From: JANNUT01 sp046331425
GTDB lineage: Bacteria > Acidobacteriota > Polarisedimenticolia > J045
Assembly (NCBI GenBank): GCA_046331425.1
Contig: JAXLQU010000001.1
Span: 372,001-436,000 of the forward strand
Reading direction: 5' to 3'
Length of the DNA: 64,000 bases
Below are positions 8,969 through 16,905 of the stretch, piece after piece (the first letter of the stretch is position 1; the number at the start of each line of letters is the position of its first letter). Under the pieces are notes generated by a model. That model saw only the letters and a program-made list of their open reading frames with translations, had not been told where the DNA came from and did no database searches. A program made the position numbers and the translations under genes.

Positions 8969-8997
8969 GAGCTGGTAGAGGAAAAGGAGTGATTCCC
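8941..8997 (-). ncRNA. Candidate 57-nt sigma54-dependent antisense-type small RNA (RNA-2)
   Basis: Counting 12 nt from the -12 element puts the start at 8997, and the oligo-U tract ends near 8941, giving about 57 nt. The 5' part is GGGAATCACTCCTTTTCC, unstructured or presented in a loop if transcription starts a few bases earlier (AGAGG/CCTCT). Its segment GAATCACTCCTTTTCC pairs with the lipoprotein leader GGAAAAGGAGTCATTC (25963-25978 and the copy at 27968-27983) at 15 of 16 positions, covering the Shine-Dalgarno sequence just upstream of the start codon. A 5' seed followed at once by a terminator is a minimal trans-acting sRNA layout. Function is inference; an attenuated leader of the 3621-8816 gene is the main alternative. 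Confidence 0.6.
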
Positions 8998-9006
8998 TCT
9001 AACCTC

Positions 9007-9024
9007 AAGCAACGGCCGTGCCAA
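9007..9024 (-). promoter_or_regulatory. Consensus sigma54 (-24/-12) promoter of RNA-2
   Basis: The minus strand reads TTGGCACGGCCGTTGCTT, a full match to the sigma54 consensus (TTGGCACG, N4, TTGCT) with the required GG-N10-GC spacing. Predicted start is near 8997. It lies in a gap without protein genes between the tRNA pair and the sigma54 activator gene. Confidence 0.8.
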
Positions 9025-9105
9025 CCCCTCGGCGTGGCGAATCGTGGCAGGGCAGGCGCCTAGAGCCGGCATCGACCGGATTCTTTGGTTCGAGCTCGTG
9101 CCATA

Positions 9106-9133
9106 GTGACGTGGCCTGTCACACTGACATGAC
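9106..9133. promoter_or_regulatory. Array of TGTCA/TGACA half-sites upstream of the RNA-2 promoter
   Basis: GTGAC-N7-GTCAC (9106-9122), TGTCA-CAC-TGACA (9117-9129) and a further TGACA overlap in 28 nt. The array is about 109-136 nt upstream of the predicted RNA-2 start, suitable for an enhancer-binding protein. It differs from the GTTGCA sites near RNA-1, so a different activator may be involved. Confidence 0.4.
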
Positions 9134-9190
9134 ACCCAGCGTCAGCGTTCACACTTTTCTAGCGCGCTCAATCTGGGGGATGAGGTCGGG

Positions 9191-9266
9191 TGGTGGACCG
9201 CATGGGATTCGAACCCACGACCTCCGCGTTGCGAACGCGGCGCTCTCCCATCTGAGCTAGCGGCCC
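9191..9266 (-). tRNA. tRNA-Ala (anticodon CGC)
   Basis: The cloverleaf can be drawn in full: acceptor GGGCCGC/GCGGTCC, D arm GCTC/GAGC, anticodon stem CCGCG/CGCGG around loop TTCGCAA, T arm GTGGG-TTCGAAT-CCCAT, discriminator A and encoded CCA. The anticodon CGC reads GCG alanine codons. It is the second gene of a pair, 12 nt after tRNA-Val, read from a shared promoter. Confidence 0.97.
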
Positions 9267-9278
9267 CCCGGACGGCGT

Positions 9279-9353
9279 TGGTGGGGCGTGAAGGATTCGA
9301 ACCTTCGACTTCCACCGTGTGAAGATGGCACTCTACCGCTGAGTTAACGCCCC
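9279..9353 (-). tRNA. tRNA-Val (anticodon CAC)
   Basis: Acceptor GGGGCGT/ACGCCCC, D arm ACTC/GAGT, anticodon stem CCATC/GGTGG around loop TTCACAC, T arm GAAGG-TTCGAAT-CCTTC, discriminator A and encoded CCA. The anticodon CAC reads GTG valine codons. First gene of the tRNA pair. Confidence 0.97.
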
Positions 9354-9370
9354 GAAGAAATCGGCCGCGG

Positions 9371-9399
9371 TTTATAGCACGCACCCCTGGGGCTGTCCA
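9371..9399 (-). promoter_or_regulatory. Sigma70-type promoter of the tRNA-Val/tRNA-Ala pair
   Basis: The minus strand reads TGGACA, 17 nt, TATAAA, ending 18 nt before tRNA-Val. Spacing and -10 element are near consensus. Confidence 0.7.
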
Positions 9400-9562
9400 G
9401 ACTTGCAGTTCTGGGGAGCGAGCACCGGCGCGGCCAACTCCCGGAAGGCGCAGTTTCGAGCTACACTCGCTTTTTTTTCGCAATAAATTCACCTCCAGGT
9501 TTTCGTGGTCGAGTAGTAGTGAACGAAGAAGTAGCGATATCTGGGGGTTCGAGCTGTGCCTG

Positions 9563-9613
9563 CCACAAGATATTGTGCGCCCCGTTGACAGTCCGCCGTG
9601 AGTCCACTAAGGT
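9563..9613 (+). promoter_or_regulatory. nrdJ promoter with an NrdR-box-like palindrome
   Basis: A sigma70-type promoter TTGACA (9585-9590), 17 nt, TAAGGT (9608-9613) predicts a start near 9620. Just upstream, CCACAAGATATTGTGC (9563-9578) is a dyad with the CACAA/TTGTG arms of NrdR boxes, which repress ribonucleotide reductase genes. A weaker half-match CCACTA lies about 40 nt downstream. One clear box rather than the usual pair limits confidence. Confidence 0.55.
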
Positions 9614-9619
9614 GTGCGC

Positions 9620-9943
9620 CGCCGTTGTCGCCCACCCGTAATCGCAGTTGTTCGCTCTCGGGTATGCGGCGCGGGAGCGGGTCAGTTTGGATCGTACCAA
9701 GTACCGTCGATCCAGGAAGACCTCGAAGACGGCCGGGGTGATTTTCGGAGGAGCTCACGCCGCAGGTAGCGGCGATGTCAATCCGTTACTGGCAAGGAAG
9801 GCTGTTCGACCATACCTCGGTCTCGAAGGCGTGATCGGGGCTGGGCTGATTGCTCACGTGCTTCTCGTTTGATTTTCGGTGTTATTCGGCAATCTCGGGC
9901 TGGACTTGGCAACGCGCGGCGGGTGCGGGGCCGGGAGGAAGGT
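9620..9943 (+). other. Long untranslated leader of nrdJ
   Basis: About 320 nt separate the predicted start from the nrdJ ATG. A GCCGC/GCGGC hairpin is visible near 9759-9774. I looked for a cobalamin riboswitch because NrdJ needs B12, but saw neither the conserved B12 box nor the core strings. Short open frames here show no supporting start signals or domain. Confidence 0.35.
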
Positions 9944-12757
9944 ATGTCTGTTCATGAGGCTTCCAAAGTTCCGGAAGGTAACCCTAATAAATCCACTGCG
10001 GCCGACCTACAGTCGCCAGCCACAGCACCAACCCCTCGATTGAGTCGAGGCGGTTTCCAGCCTGGTACCGGCCTTCAGATCGAACGCCGTTGGACTCGCG
10101 CCGACGAGTCCGTTTTTGACAAGGTCGACTGGGAACGACGCACCGCCTTGATCTCGAACGAGCGTGGTGAAGCTGTGTTCGAGCAGCACGGTGTGGAGGT
10201 CCCCAAGTTCTGGTCCCAAACCGCGACAAACATCGTGGCCCAGAAGTACTTTCGAGGGGCGCCTGAGTCGCCCCAACGAGAGAACTCGGTACGCCAACTG
10301 ATCGACCGCGTCGCCGGAACGATCACGACGTGGGGTCAGGAGGGTGGATATTTCCGATCTGAGGCCGATGCGCTCGCCTTCAGAGACGAACTCACCTATC
10401 TGCTCGTTCATCAGATGATGGCGTTCAACTCTCCGGTCTGGTTCAACGTCGGGATCGAGAATCACCCACAGTGTTCTGCCTGTTTCATCAACAGCGTCCA
10501 GGACTCGATGTCTTCGATCCTCGATCTGGCGAAGACGGAAGGCATGTTGTTCAAGTTCGGTTCCGGCACCGGTAGCAATCTCTCCACGATTCGCTCGTCG
10601 AAGGAACAGTTGTCCGGCGGCGGGACTGCGTCCGGACCCGTCTCGTTCATGCGCGGGTACGATGCCTTTGCAGGAGTGATCAAGTCGGGAGGCAAAACAC
10701 GACGCGCTGCGAAAATGGTGATCCTCAATAGTGACCATCCGGACATCCTGGAGTTCGTGCAGAGCAAGTCTCGCGAAGAGCGAAAGGCCCGGGCCTTGAT
10801 CCAAGCTGGATACGACCCAGCGTTCAATGCTCCAGGTGGAGCCTACGACAGCGTCTTCTTCCAGAATGCAAACCACTCTGTACGCGTCACAGACGAATTC
10901 ATGCGGGCGGTTGTCGACGATCGTCCTTGGGCAACCAAGGCGGTCACTAACGGACAGGTCGTGGAGACGATGCCTGCCCGGGATCTGATGCGGGAGATCT
11001 CGCAAGCCGCGTGGGAGTGTGGTGACCCCGGACTCCAATTCGATACCACCATCAACACATGGCACACGTGCAAGACCACTGCGCGCATCAACGCCAGCAA
11101 TCCATGCTCTGAGTACATGTTTCTCGACGACACTGCCTGCAATCTCGCTTCGTTGAATCTGATGAAGTTCTGCCTGCCGGATGGCAGATTCGATGTCGAT
11201 TCGTTCAAGCACGCTGTTGCAGTGACGCTGATGGGGCAGGAGATACTGGTTGATAGCGCCAGCTATCCGACGCCGCGAATTGCCGAGAACTCCTATACTT
11301 TCCGCCCCCTCGGTTTGGGGTATGCCAACCTCGGGGCGATGTTGATGTCACTCGGTCTGCCTTACGACTCCGAGGCAGGTCGCGCGTGCGCGAGCGCGGT
11401 CACATCCCTGATGCACGGAGAGGCGTACCTCGCGTCGGCGCAGTTCGCGCGAGATCACGGCGGACCGTTCGCCGCCTACTCGGAAAACCGAGAATCATTC
11501 CTTGAAGTGATCTCGCGCCACCGGATGCACGCGGAAGCGATGCCAGAGGATTTGATCCCCCGGCATCTGTTGGTCGCTGCGCGCGATGTCTGGAAGGAAT
11601 GCGAACAGATCGGAAACCAGTTCGGTTTCCGGAACTCGCAGGTCACCGTGCTTGCACCAACCGGAACGATCGCTTTCATGATGGATTGCGACACGACCGG
11701 GATAGAACCTGACATCGCGTTGATCAAGTACAAGAAGCTTGTTGGCGGCGGGATGATCAAGATCGTCAATAACACCGTTCCTCTGGCACTCCGCCGGCTT
11801 GGTTACGGGCAAGGCGAAATCCAGGACATCCTTGACTTCCTACACGAGAAAGGGACGGTCGAGGGGGCTCCCCATCTCAAGGACGAGCATCTCCCCGTGT
11901 TCGATTGTGCATTCCGATCGTCGAACGGAACTCGATCAATCCAGTGGATGGGTCACATTCAGATGATGGCGGCCGTGCAGCCGTTCCTATCGGGGGCGAT
12001 CAGCAAGACGGTCAATCTCCCTGAAGATGCGACAGTCGACGACATCGAGCGCGCGTACATCGAAGGGTGGAAGGTCGGTCTGAAAGCGATTGCAGTCTAT
12101 CGGGACGGCTGCAAGAACTCGCAGCCACTCTCGACCGAGGACGGGAGCGCGAGCCAAGCGGCGGTGGTCGCCGAACCTGTCTTCCGTCCGCTAAGGCGAC
12201 GTCTCCCCGATGAACGCCAGGCGCTGACTCACAAGTTCTCTGTCGCCGGGCACGAAGGGTATATCACCATTGGTCTTTACCCCGACAACGGCCAACCGGG
12301 CGAGATCTTCGTGACGATGGCAAAGCAGGGGTCGGTAGTGTCTGGACTGATGGATGCTTTCGCGACGGCGATCTCGTTGGCGCTGCAGTACGGAGTTCCA
12401 CTGAAGGTGCTTGTCGACAAGTTCAGCCACGTTCGTTTCGAGCCCTCCGGCTTTACCAACAACCGCGAGATCCCAATCGCCAAGTCGATCCTCGACTACA
12501 TCTTCCGTTACTTGGGCTTGAAGTTCCTGGGCGAAGCACCGGTCAATGGTGATGGCAAGTACGGGCTAACGGGCGAGATGGCAACTGAATCGGTGCCTGA
12601 AGAGCGGCGGTCCATGAGTGCCGTTGAACTTCGGGAGAAGGAAGTCTTCCGGTCGCACTCGGACGCCCCTCCGTGCCACGAGTGCGGTTCGATCATGGTG
12701 CGAAACGGTGCTTGTCATGCCTGTGTGAACTGCGGCGCGACGTCGGGCTGCTCTTGA
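9944..12757 (+). CDS. nrdJ: Adenosylcobalamin-dependent class II ribonucleotide reductase
   Basis: Reduces ribonucleotides to deoxyribonucleotides using B12 radical chemistry, independent of oxygen; cytoplasmic. The 937-residue protein has the N-terminal MAFNSPVWFNVG region, the substrate-site cysteine in QCSACFINSV, and the catalytic NPCSEYMFLDDTACNLASLN segment. It also has PTGTIAFMMDCDTTGIEPD and a C-terminal Cys-rich tail (CHECGSIMVRNGACHACVNC) typical of NrdJ. ATG at 9944 is chosen because GGGAGGAAGGT lies directly upstream; an in-frame ATT further 5' has no RBS. The gene stands alone, with a promoter at 9585-9613, a possible NrdR box, and a terminator at 12795-12820. Confidence 0.97.
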   Translation: MSVHEASKVPEGNPNKSTAADLQSPATAPTPRLSRGGFQPGTGLQIERRWTRADESVFDKVDWERRTALISNERGEAVFEQHGVEVPKFWSQTATNIVAQKYFRGAPESPQRENSVRQLIDRVAGTITTWGQEGGYFRSEADALAFRDELTYLLVHQMMAFNSPVWFNVGIENHPQCSACFINSVQDSMSSILDLAKTEGMLFKFGSGTGSNLSTIRSSKEQLSGGGTASGPVSFMRGYDAFAGVIKSGGKTRRAAKMVILNSDHPDILEFVQSKSREERKARALIQAGYDPAFNAPGGAYDSVFFQNANHSVRVTDEFMRAVVDDRPWATKAVTNGQVVETMPARDLMREISQAAWECGDPGLQFDTTINTWHTCKTTARINASNPCSEYMFLDDTACNLASLNLMKFCLPDGRFDVDSFKHAVAVTLMGQEILVDSASYPTPRIAENSYTFRPLGLGYANLGAMLMSLGLPYDSEAGRACASAVTSLMHGEAYLASAQFARDHGGPFAAYSENRESFLEVISRHRMHAEAMPEDLIPRHLLVAARDVWKECEQIGNQFGFRNSQVTVLAPTGTIAFMMDCDTTGIEPDIALIKYKKLVGGGMIKIVNNTVPLALRRLGYGQGEIQDILDFLHEKGTVEGAPHLKDEHLPVFDCAFRSSNGTRSIQWMGHIQMMAAVQPFLSGAISKTVNLPEDATVDDIERAYIEGWKVGLKAIAVYRDGCKNSQPLSTEDGSASQAAVVAEPVFRPLRRRLPDERQALTHKFSVAGHEGYITIGLYPDNGQPGEIFVTMAKQGSVVSGLMDAFATAISLALQYGVPLKVLVDKFSHVRFEPSGFTNNREIPIAKSILDYIFRYLGLKFLGEAPVNGDGKYGLTGEMATESVPEERRSMSAVELREKEVFRSHSDAPPCHECGSIMVRNGACHACVNCGATSGCS

Positions 12758-12794
12758 TCCACGGGTAGCCGATTCGACGGCCAAGCGAAATCGA

Positions 12795-12820
12795 GGGCGC
12801 ACCTCCGGGTGCGCCCTTTC
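12795..12820 (+). terminator. Rho-independent terminator after nrdJ
   Basis: GGGCGCAC and GTGCGCCC form an 8-bp stem around CTCCGG, followed by TTTCTT. It begins 37 nt after the nrdJ stop codon. Confidence 0.85.
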
Positions 12821-12960
12821 TTGCATCAAGAGCTCCCGACGCTGCCCAGATAACGATTTTGAATTGCGAATGTACAAATGCTGGACTGAACACGCCGCAG
12901 AAACGGTAACGTCTATTGCTAACTCCCGATCACTCATGGTTTTGCGACGGCACAACAGGT

Positions 12961-12978
12961 TGGCAGGACAGTTGCTGT
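12961..12978 (+). promoter_or_regulatory. Sigma54 (-24/-12) promoter of RNA-3
   Basis: TTGGCAGGACAGTTGCTG contains TTGGCA and TTGCT with GG-N10-GC spacing. Predicted start is near 12988, exactly at the foot of the next stem-loop. No protein gene follows on this strand. A partial dyad TTTTGC-N4-GCACAA lies just upstream (12943-12958). Confidence 0.65.
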
Positions 12979-12987
12979 ACATGGAGC

Positions 12988-13070
12988 GTCGCGGACGGGA
13001 GACCGTAGGTGCCGAGATGGGCTCGGTCACCCGCGGGTCGGGCTCTCCCGTCCGCTCAATCTTTCTTTTC
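12988..13070 (+). ncRNA. Candidate sigma54-dependent compact small RNA (RNA-3)
   Basis: A perfect 12-bp stem GCGGACGGGAGA (12992-13003) with TCTCCCGTCCGC (13045-13056) encloses two smaller hairpins, CCGAG-ATGGG-CTCGG and ACC-CGCG-GGT, making a three-way-junction-like fold. The T-rich stretch TCTTTCTTTT follows, which could end transcription. The predicted start of the upstream sigma54 promoter falls 4 nt before the stem. The plus-strand frames here look like coincidental coding and the next gene (XRE regulator) is convergent. An alternative is that the stem only terminates transcription. Confidence 0.5.
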
Positions 13071-13101
13071 CCGTGCGTCTCGAGTCAGCGCCAGCCTGTG
13101 T

Positions 13102-13761
13102 TCACCCCAGCTCTTCCAGGCGCTCCCTCGAACCACTCGTCGCCTCAGCCGCCCCGGAGGTTCGAACGACCTGTCCCAGCGTAACCGTTAGCATCCGGCC
13201 GGCGGCGAGTGCCTTGACCATGTGAGGGGCTTGAGCCGGAATGGTTACTGAGATCGTGCCGCCGGGAGACAAAACGACAGCCTGGTCGCGGATCGTGATC
13301 TCTACGTTGCAGTCGATTGCGACGTAGATCTGCGCCACCTTGTGCTCGTGCGTCGAGAATCGAGCGCCGGCCACTTTGGCTCGAAGCAGAGCGACCTGAA
13401 ATGCGCCGTCATGCGCCGTTCCAAGATGCCTCAGGCTGAATTCCGGCGACTCGAATTGGTCCTTTCGCGCCTCGATGAAGGGCTGATTGAACTCTTCGGT
13501 CGGTGTGAGGTCATCGAACAGAGAATGAAAGTAATGACGTGTGTCGTCCGATGCTCTCGCGCGATAGGCGGCAAAGAGCAACTCACGGCGGTCGAGCCCC
13601 AACGCGTCGGCAAGCTTCAAGACGACGGCATCTCCCGGGATCTTGCCGTCGTTCTCGATTTGAACGATGTACGGTTGAGTAACGCCGACACGCTCTGCCA
13701 ACTGCTTCTTATTGAGGGTCAGCTTTTCCCTGTGAAGTTTCACAATTTCGGCGAACGTCAT
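13102..13761 (-). CDS. XRE-family transcriptional regulator with C-terminal cupin
   Basis: The 219-residue protein starts with a lambda-repressor-like HTH (residues 5-60: LNKKQLAERVGVTQPYIVQI, then NDGKIPG), followed by a linker and a small cupin-like beta domain (about 125-205, STHEHKVAQIYVAIDCNVEI, PGGTISVTIPAQAPHMV). Such proteins usually bind a small ligand and regulate neighbouring or metabolic genes. The neighbour downstream on the same strand is far (sensor genes), and hutH upstream is on the same strand but distant from its promoter. A TTGC-TTAC-GCAA dyad lies 44 nt upstream of the start, so autoregulation is likely. AGAGG lies about 12 nt before the ATG. Confidence 0.85.
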   Translation of the reverse strand: MTFAEIVKLHREKLTLNKKQLAERVGVTQPYIVQIENDGKIPGDAVVLKLADALGLDRRELLFAAYRARASDDTRHYFHSLFDDLTPTEEFNQPFIEARKDQFESPEFSLRHLGTAHDGAFQVALLRAKVAGARFSTHEHKVAQIYVAIDCNVEITIRDQAVVLSPGGTISVTIPAQAPHMVKALAAGRMLTVTLGQVVRTSGAAEATSGSRERLEELG

Positions 13762-13804
13762 GAGCGAGGCGCCTCTTGGGAGGATAGGTCGGTAGGCTTT
13801 CGTC

Positions 13805-13816
13805 TTGCTTACGCAA
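13805..13816. promoter_or_regulatory. TTGC-N4-GCAA dyad upstream of the XRE regulator
   Basis: TTGCTTACGCAA is a perfect 4+4 dyad located 44-55 nt before the XRE gene start, in its probable promoter. It is a plausible operator for the HTH protein; no second copy was seen nearby. Confidence 0.3.
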
Positions 13817-13925
13817 AAAACTGCCTGGAAACACCATCAAGTTAGCCCTGACCGAGCGATTAGGTCAAGTTTGTTCCTGGCGATCCAGTAAGTAAGCGTC
13901 CCGCAGCAGGTGCCCGAGCGATCGG

Positions 13926-15464
13926 CTAACGCAGAATGACCCCGGCATCGGCGATCACCTCGAGCACCCCCCCGCTTCGAAGAAGCGCGGCAAGTTCCTC
14001 GATCGCTCCCGCTGGAACGAACTCACCACGCGGAAGCGCCAGTTTCCGGCGCGCCAGGGTCAACGTCCGCTCCAGCGCGGAACTACTGCGCAGTGGCCGA
14101 TGGAACTCGATCCCCCGCAGAGCCGCGAGCAGTTCGACCGCCACGACTCGCTCCGCATTCGCCAGCACCTGAACCAGTTTCCGCGCGCACCAGGGGGCCA
14201 TCGAGACGTGATCCTCCTGATTCGCAGAGGTCGGGATGGTATCGACAGATCCGGGATGCGCGAGGGTCTTACACTCACTGACCAATGCCGCCGCGGTGAC
14301 CTGCGCCATCATGAGTCCTGACTCGAGTCCTGGGTCTCGAGCCAGAAACGCTGGGAGTCCCGATACCAAAGGATTGACAAGTCTGTCGGTACGGCGCTCG
14401 CTTATCGCCGCCAGCGTGCCTACCGCTAGCGTGGCGTAATCCAGCGTCGCGGCCAACGGTGCGCCGTGGAAGTTCCCTCCCGAAACTGTCTCATCATCGG
14501 CTGCGAAGACCATCGGGTTGTCGGTGGAACTGTTCAACTCGATCTGCAACACGCGCCGGAGTTGGGCGAGCGCATCGCGCGTCGCACCGTGAACCTGCGG
14601 AGCGCAGCGCAGCGAATAAGCGTCTTGGACCTTCCCGCAATTGGCGTGTGATTCCAAGATTCCGCTTCCGGCGAGCAGCCGGCGCAGATTCGCCGCAGAG
14701 TCGCGCTGGCCAGGATGCGGTCGAGCATCGTGAATCCTCGGATCGAAGGCACGAGATGATCCCTTGAGCGCTTCGATCGTCAACGCGCAGACAACGTCGG
14801 CACTGCGAGTCAATCGTTCCGCGCGAAGGAGTGCCAATGTGGCAATCGCACCCGCGAACTGAGTTCCATTCACGAGTGCCAGGCCCTCTTTGGGTGCCAG
14901 CACCAAGGGTGCGATCCGGCAACGGGTGAGTGCCGTATGGGCGTCCAGTCGCTTTCCGCGAAGGAACACTTCACCCTCTCCGATGGCCGCCAACGCGACG
15001 TGAGCCAGCGGTGCGAGGTCCCCGCTCGCTCCCACAGAGCCCTGCTCCGGCACCACGGGAAGCAGATCGTGCGACAACATCGAAAGCAGTTGTTCCACCA
15101 CAGCGAGGCGGACCCCGCTATGACCTCGAGCCAACACATTGGCGCGGAGAAGCAAGAGAGCCCTGACCGTTTCGAGCGAGGCGGGGTGCCCCACGCCAGC
15201 GGCATGCGAACGAATCAGATTGACTTGTAACTGTGAGAGTTGCGTATCGTCGATGCGCACCGACGCCAGGTGACCGAATCCGGTGTTGACTCCGTATACG
15301 GTGGCGCCCGACTGAACGACCCTGTCGATGACCTTCCGCGACTGCTTGAGGCGTGAGACCAAGCGCGCTTTCAACTCCACGCGCGCCTCGCGTGCCGCTA
15401 CTGCAGCGACTTGCTCGGGCGTGAGTGACTCACCGTCCAGCACGACCCTGATTCGGGACTTCAC
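13926..15464 (-). CDS. hutH: Histidine ammonia-lyase
   Basis: Deaminates L-histidine to urocanate, the first step of histidine breakdown; cytoplasmic. The protein contains the MIO-forming Ala-Ser-Gly in GSVGASGDLAPLAH, plus VNTGFGHLA, the LNSSTDNP substrate region and QEDHVSM. With the GTG start at 15464 it is 512 residues, the normal family length, and GAGGGGG lies about 10 nt upstream. An in-frame ATG at 15635 would add 57 unrelated residues and overlap purA on the other strand, so it is rejected. The other hut genes are not adjacent. Transcribed divergently from purA across a 118-bp gap. Confidence 0.93.
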   Translation of the reverse strand: MKSRIRVVLDGESLTPEQVAAVAAREARVELKARLVSRLKQSRKVIDRVVQSGATVYGVNTGFGHLASVRIDDTQLSQLQVNLIRSHAAGVGHPASLETVRALLLLRANVLARGHSGVRLAVVEQLLSMLSHDLLPVVPEQGSVGASGDLAPLAHVALAAIGEGEVFLRGKRLDAHTALTRCRIAPLVLAPKEGLALVNGTQFAGAIATLALLRAERLTRSADVVCALTIEALKGSSRAFDPRIHDARPHPGQRDSAANLRRLLAGSGILESHANCGKVQDAYSLRCAPQVHGATRDALAQLRRVLQIELNSSTDNPMVFAADDETVSGGNFHGAPLAATLDYATLAVGTLAAISERRTDRLVNPLVSGLPAFLARDPGLESGLMMAQVTAAALVSECKTLAHPGSVDTIPTSANQEDHVSMAPWCARKLVQVLANAERVVAVELLAALRGIEFHRPLRSSSALERTLTLARRKLALPRGEFVPAGAIEELAALLRSGGVLEVIADAGVILR

Positions 15465-15582
15465 CGCAAAAACCCCCTCGAGTGAGTTCCGGATGTTAGC
15501 AGGGAGCGTATCAATAGGCCCCGTGTATACTCCGCGGCCGGCCTGGTAAGTGACGACGATTTCTGTGGAGTGACCACCCGAG

Positions 15583-16905
15583 ATGGCGAATCTAGCGATC
15601 GTGGGAGCCCAGTGGGGGGATGAGGGGAAAGGCAAGGTTGTCGACCTGCTGGCACCTCGTTTTGCCGTGGTCGCTCGCTATCAGGGCGGGCCGAACGCGG
15701 GTCACACGGTTGTCTTCGATGGCGCGTCTCACGCTCTCCGCCACATCCCGTCCGGGATCTTCCATAAGAACGTCAAGAGTTTCATTGGCGCGGGAACGCT
15801 GGTAGACCCTGAAGCGATCTTGCAAGAGATCAGGACGCTCGAAGCTGCAGGCGTGCCGGTTTCCAAGCGGCTCACCATCTCGTCGAGAGCTCACGTAATC
15901 ATGCCCTATCACCGTGCCCTCGACGCTGCGCTCGAGCAGAAGCTCGGCGGTGCTGCGATCGGAACCACTCGGCGCGGGATCGGCCCCGCCTACGGAGCGA
16001 AGGTCGAACGGACGAGTGTTCGCCTAGGCGATCTGGCAAACCCGGAAGCCGTTCGGGCGGTTGTCGAACGAAGCCTCGAAGCCGGGTTGCGAGTCCGCCT
16101 ATCGGAACTCGGTGTCGAACTCCCTGACGCACAATCGCTCGCTCGCGAGGCGTTCTCCTGGTGGCAAAAACTCGGTCCGATGTGCGGTGACGTCACTCGC
16201 GCCATGCATGAAGCTCTCGCTGCGCGATTGCCGATCCTGTTCGAGGGTGCGCAGGGCACGATGCTCGATATCGATCACGGCACCTACCCATTCGTCACCG
16301 CCTCGAACACTGTCGCCGGTGGAATCCCGCCGAGCCTGGGAATCCCTCCGCGTGCGGTCGAGAACACGATCGGTGTGGTGAAGGCCTACTGCACTCGCGT
16401 CGGTGCCGGTCCGTTCCCATCCGAGGATCACGGTGCTACCGGCCAGCTCATACGTGAACGAGGAAGAGAATTCGGCACCGTGACAGGCAGACCTCGCCGC
16501 TGCGGCTGGTTCGATGCGGTGGCTGCAAGCTACGCCGTGCGACTCAATGGTCTTGATGCTTTCGCGGTGACCAAGTTCGATGTGTTGTCGGGGTTGCCGG
16601 TCGTGAAACTCGCGGTCGCCTACGATATCGATGGAGAACGAACCACTTGGTTCCCAGCCAGCGCTTCCGATCTCGCGCGCGCGGTTCCGGTCTATGAAGA
16701 GTATCCCGGGTGGACCGGCGACCTGCGCAGCGTGCGAACGATGGAGCAGCTTCCGCCGCAGGCCCGCGTCCTGATCGATCGGATCACCGAACTGTGCAGT
16801 TGCCCGGTAGAGCTCGTCTCCGTCGGACCAGATCGCGAAGAAACCGTGCTTCGCTCGGGTGGTCTCCTAGATCGGTTTCGCACCACGGCACTGGATACAG
16901 AATGA
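15583..16905 (+). CDS. purA: Adenylosuccinate synthetase
   Basis: Joins IMP and aspartate using GTP to give adenylosuccinate in AMP synthesis; cytoplasmic. The 440-residue protein opens with the hallmark GAQWGDEGKGKVVD loop, followed by GPNAGHT, GRGIGPAY, FEGAQGTMLDIDHGTYP, and TGRPRRCGWFDAV. Length and motifs are normal. A TATACT -10 element lies near 15526 in the divergent region shared with hutH. The stop codon overlaps the ATG of the next small gene (ATGA), suggesting translational coupling. Confidence 0.97.
   Translation: MANLAIVGAQWGDEGKGKVVDLLAPRFAVVARYQGGPNAGHTVVFDGASHALRHIPSGIFHKNVKSFIGAGTLVDPEAILQEIRTLEAAGVPVSKRLTISSRAHVIMPYHRALDAALEQKLGGAAIGTTRRGIGPAYGAKVERTSVRLGDLANPEAVRAVVERSLEAGLRVRLSELGVELPDAQSLAREAFSWWQKLGPMCGDVTRAMHEALAARLPILFEGAQGTMLDIDHGTYPFVTASNTVAGGIPPSLGIPPRAVENTIGVVKAYCTRVGAGPFPSEDHGATGQLIRERGREFGTVTGRPRRCGWFDAVAASYAVRLNGLDAFAVTKFDVLSGLPVVKLAVAYDIDGERTTWFPASASDLARAVPVYEEYPGWTGDLRSVRTMEQLPPQARVLIDRITELCSCPVELVSVGPDREETVLRSGGLLDRFRTTALDTE

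Noticed and set aside
9142..9872. Several short frames (for example 9142-9492 minus, 9461-9700 minus, 9649-9872 plus) around the tRNAs and nrdJ leader
   Set aside because: They overlap tRNA genes or the promoter, lack family signatures and differ in composition from neighbouring genes.
9620..9943. Cobalamin riboswitch before nrdJ
   Set aside because: The B12 box and the conserved core strings were not found on the leader strand.
10007..11212. A 401-codon minus-strand frame opposite nrdJ
   Set aside because: It is the antisense shadow of a conserved enzyme and has no RBS or domain.
12864..13184. A 106-codon plus-strand frame over the RNA-3 region
   Set aside because: It overlaps the convergent XRE gene, has no RBS, and the perfect 12-bp stem and sigma54 promoter explain the region better.
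15465..15635. N-terminal extension of hutH to the ATG at 15635
   Set aside because: It would overlap the start of divergent purA and add 57 residues absent from the family; the GTG at 15464 with a G-rich RBS gives normal length.
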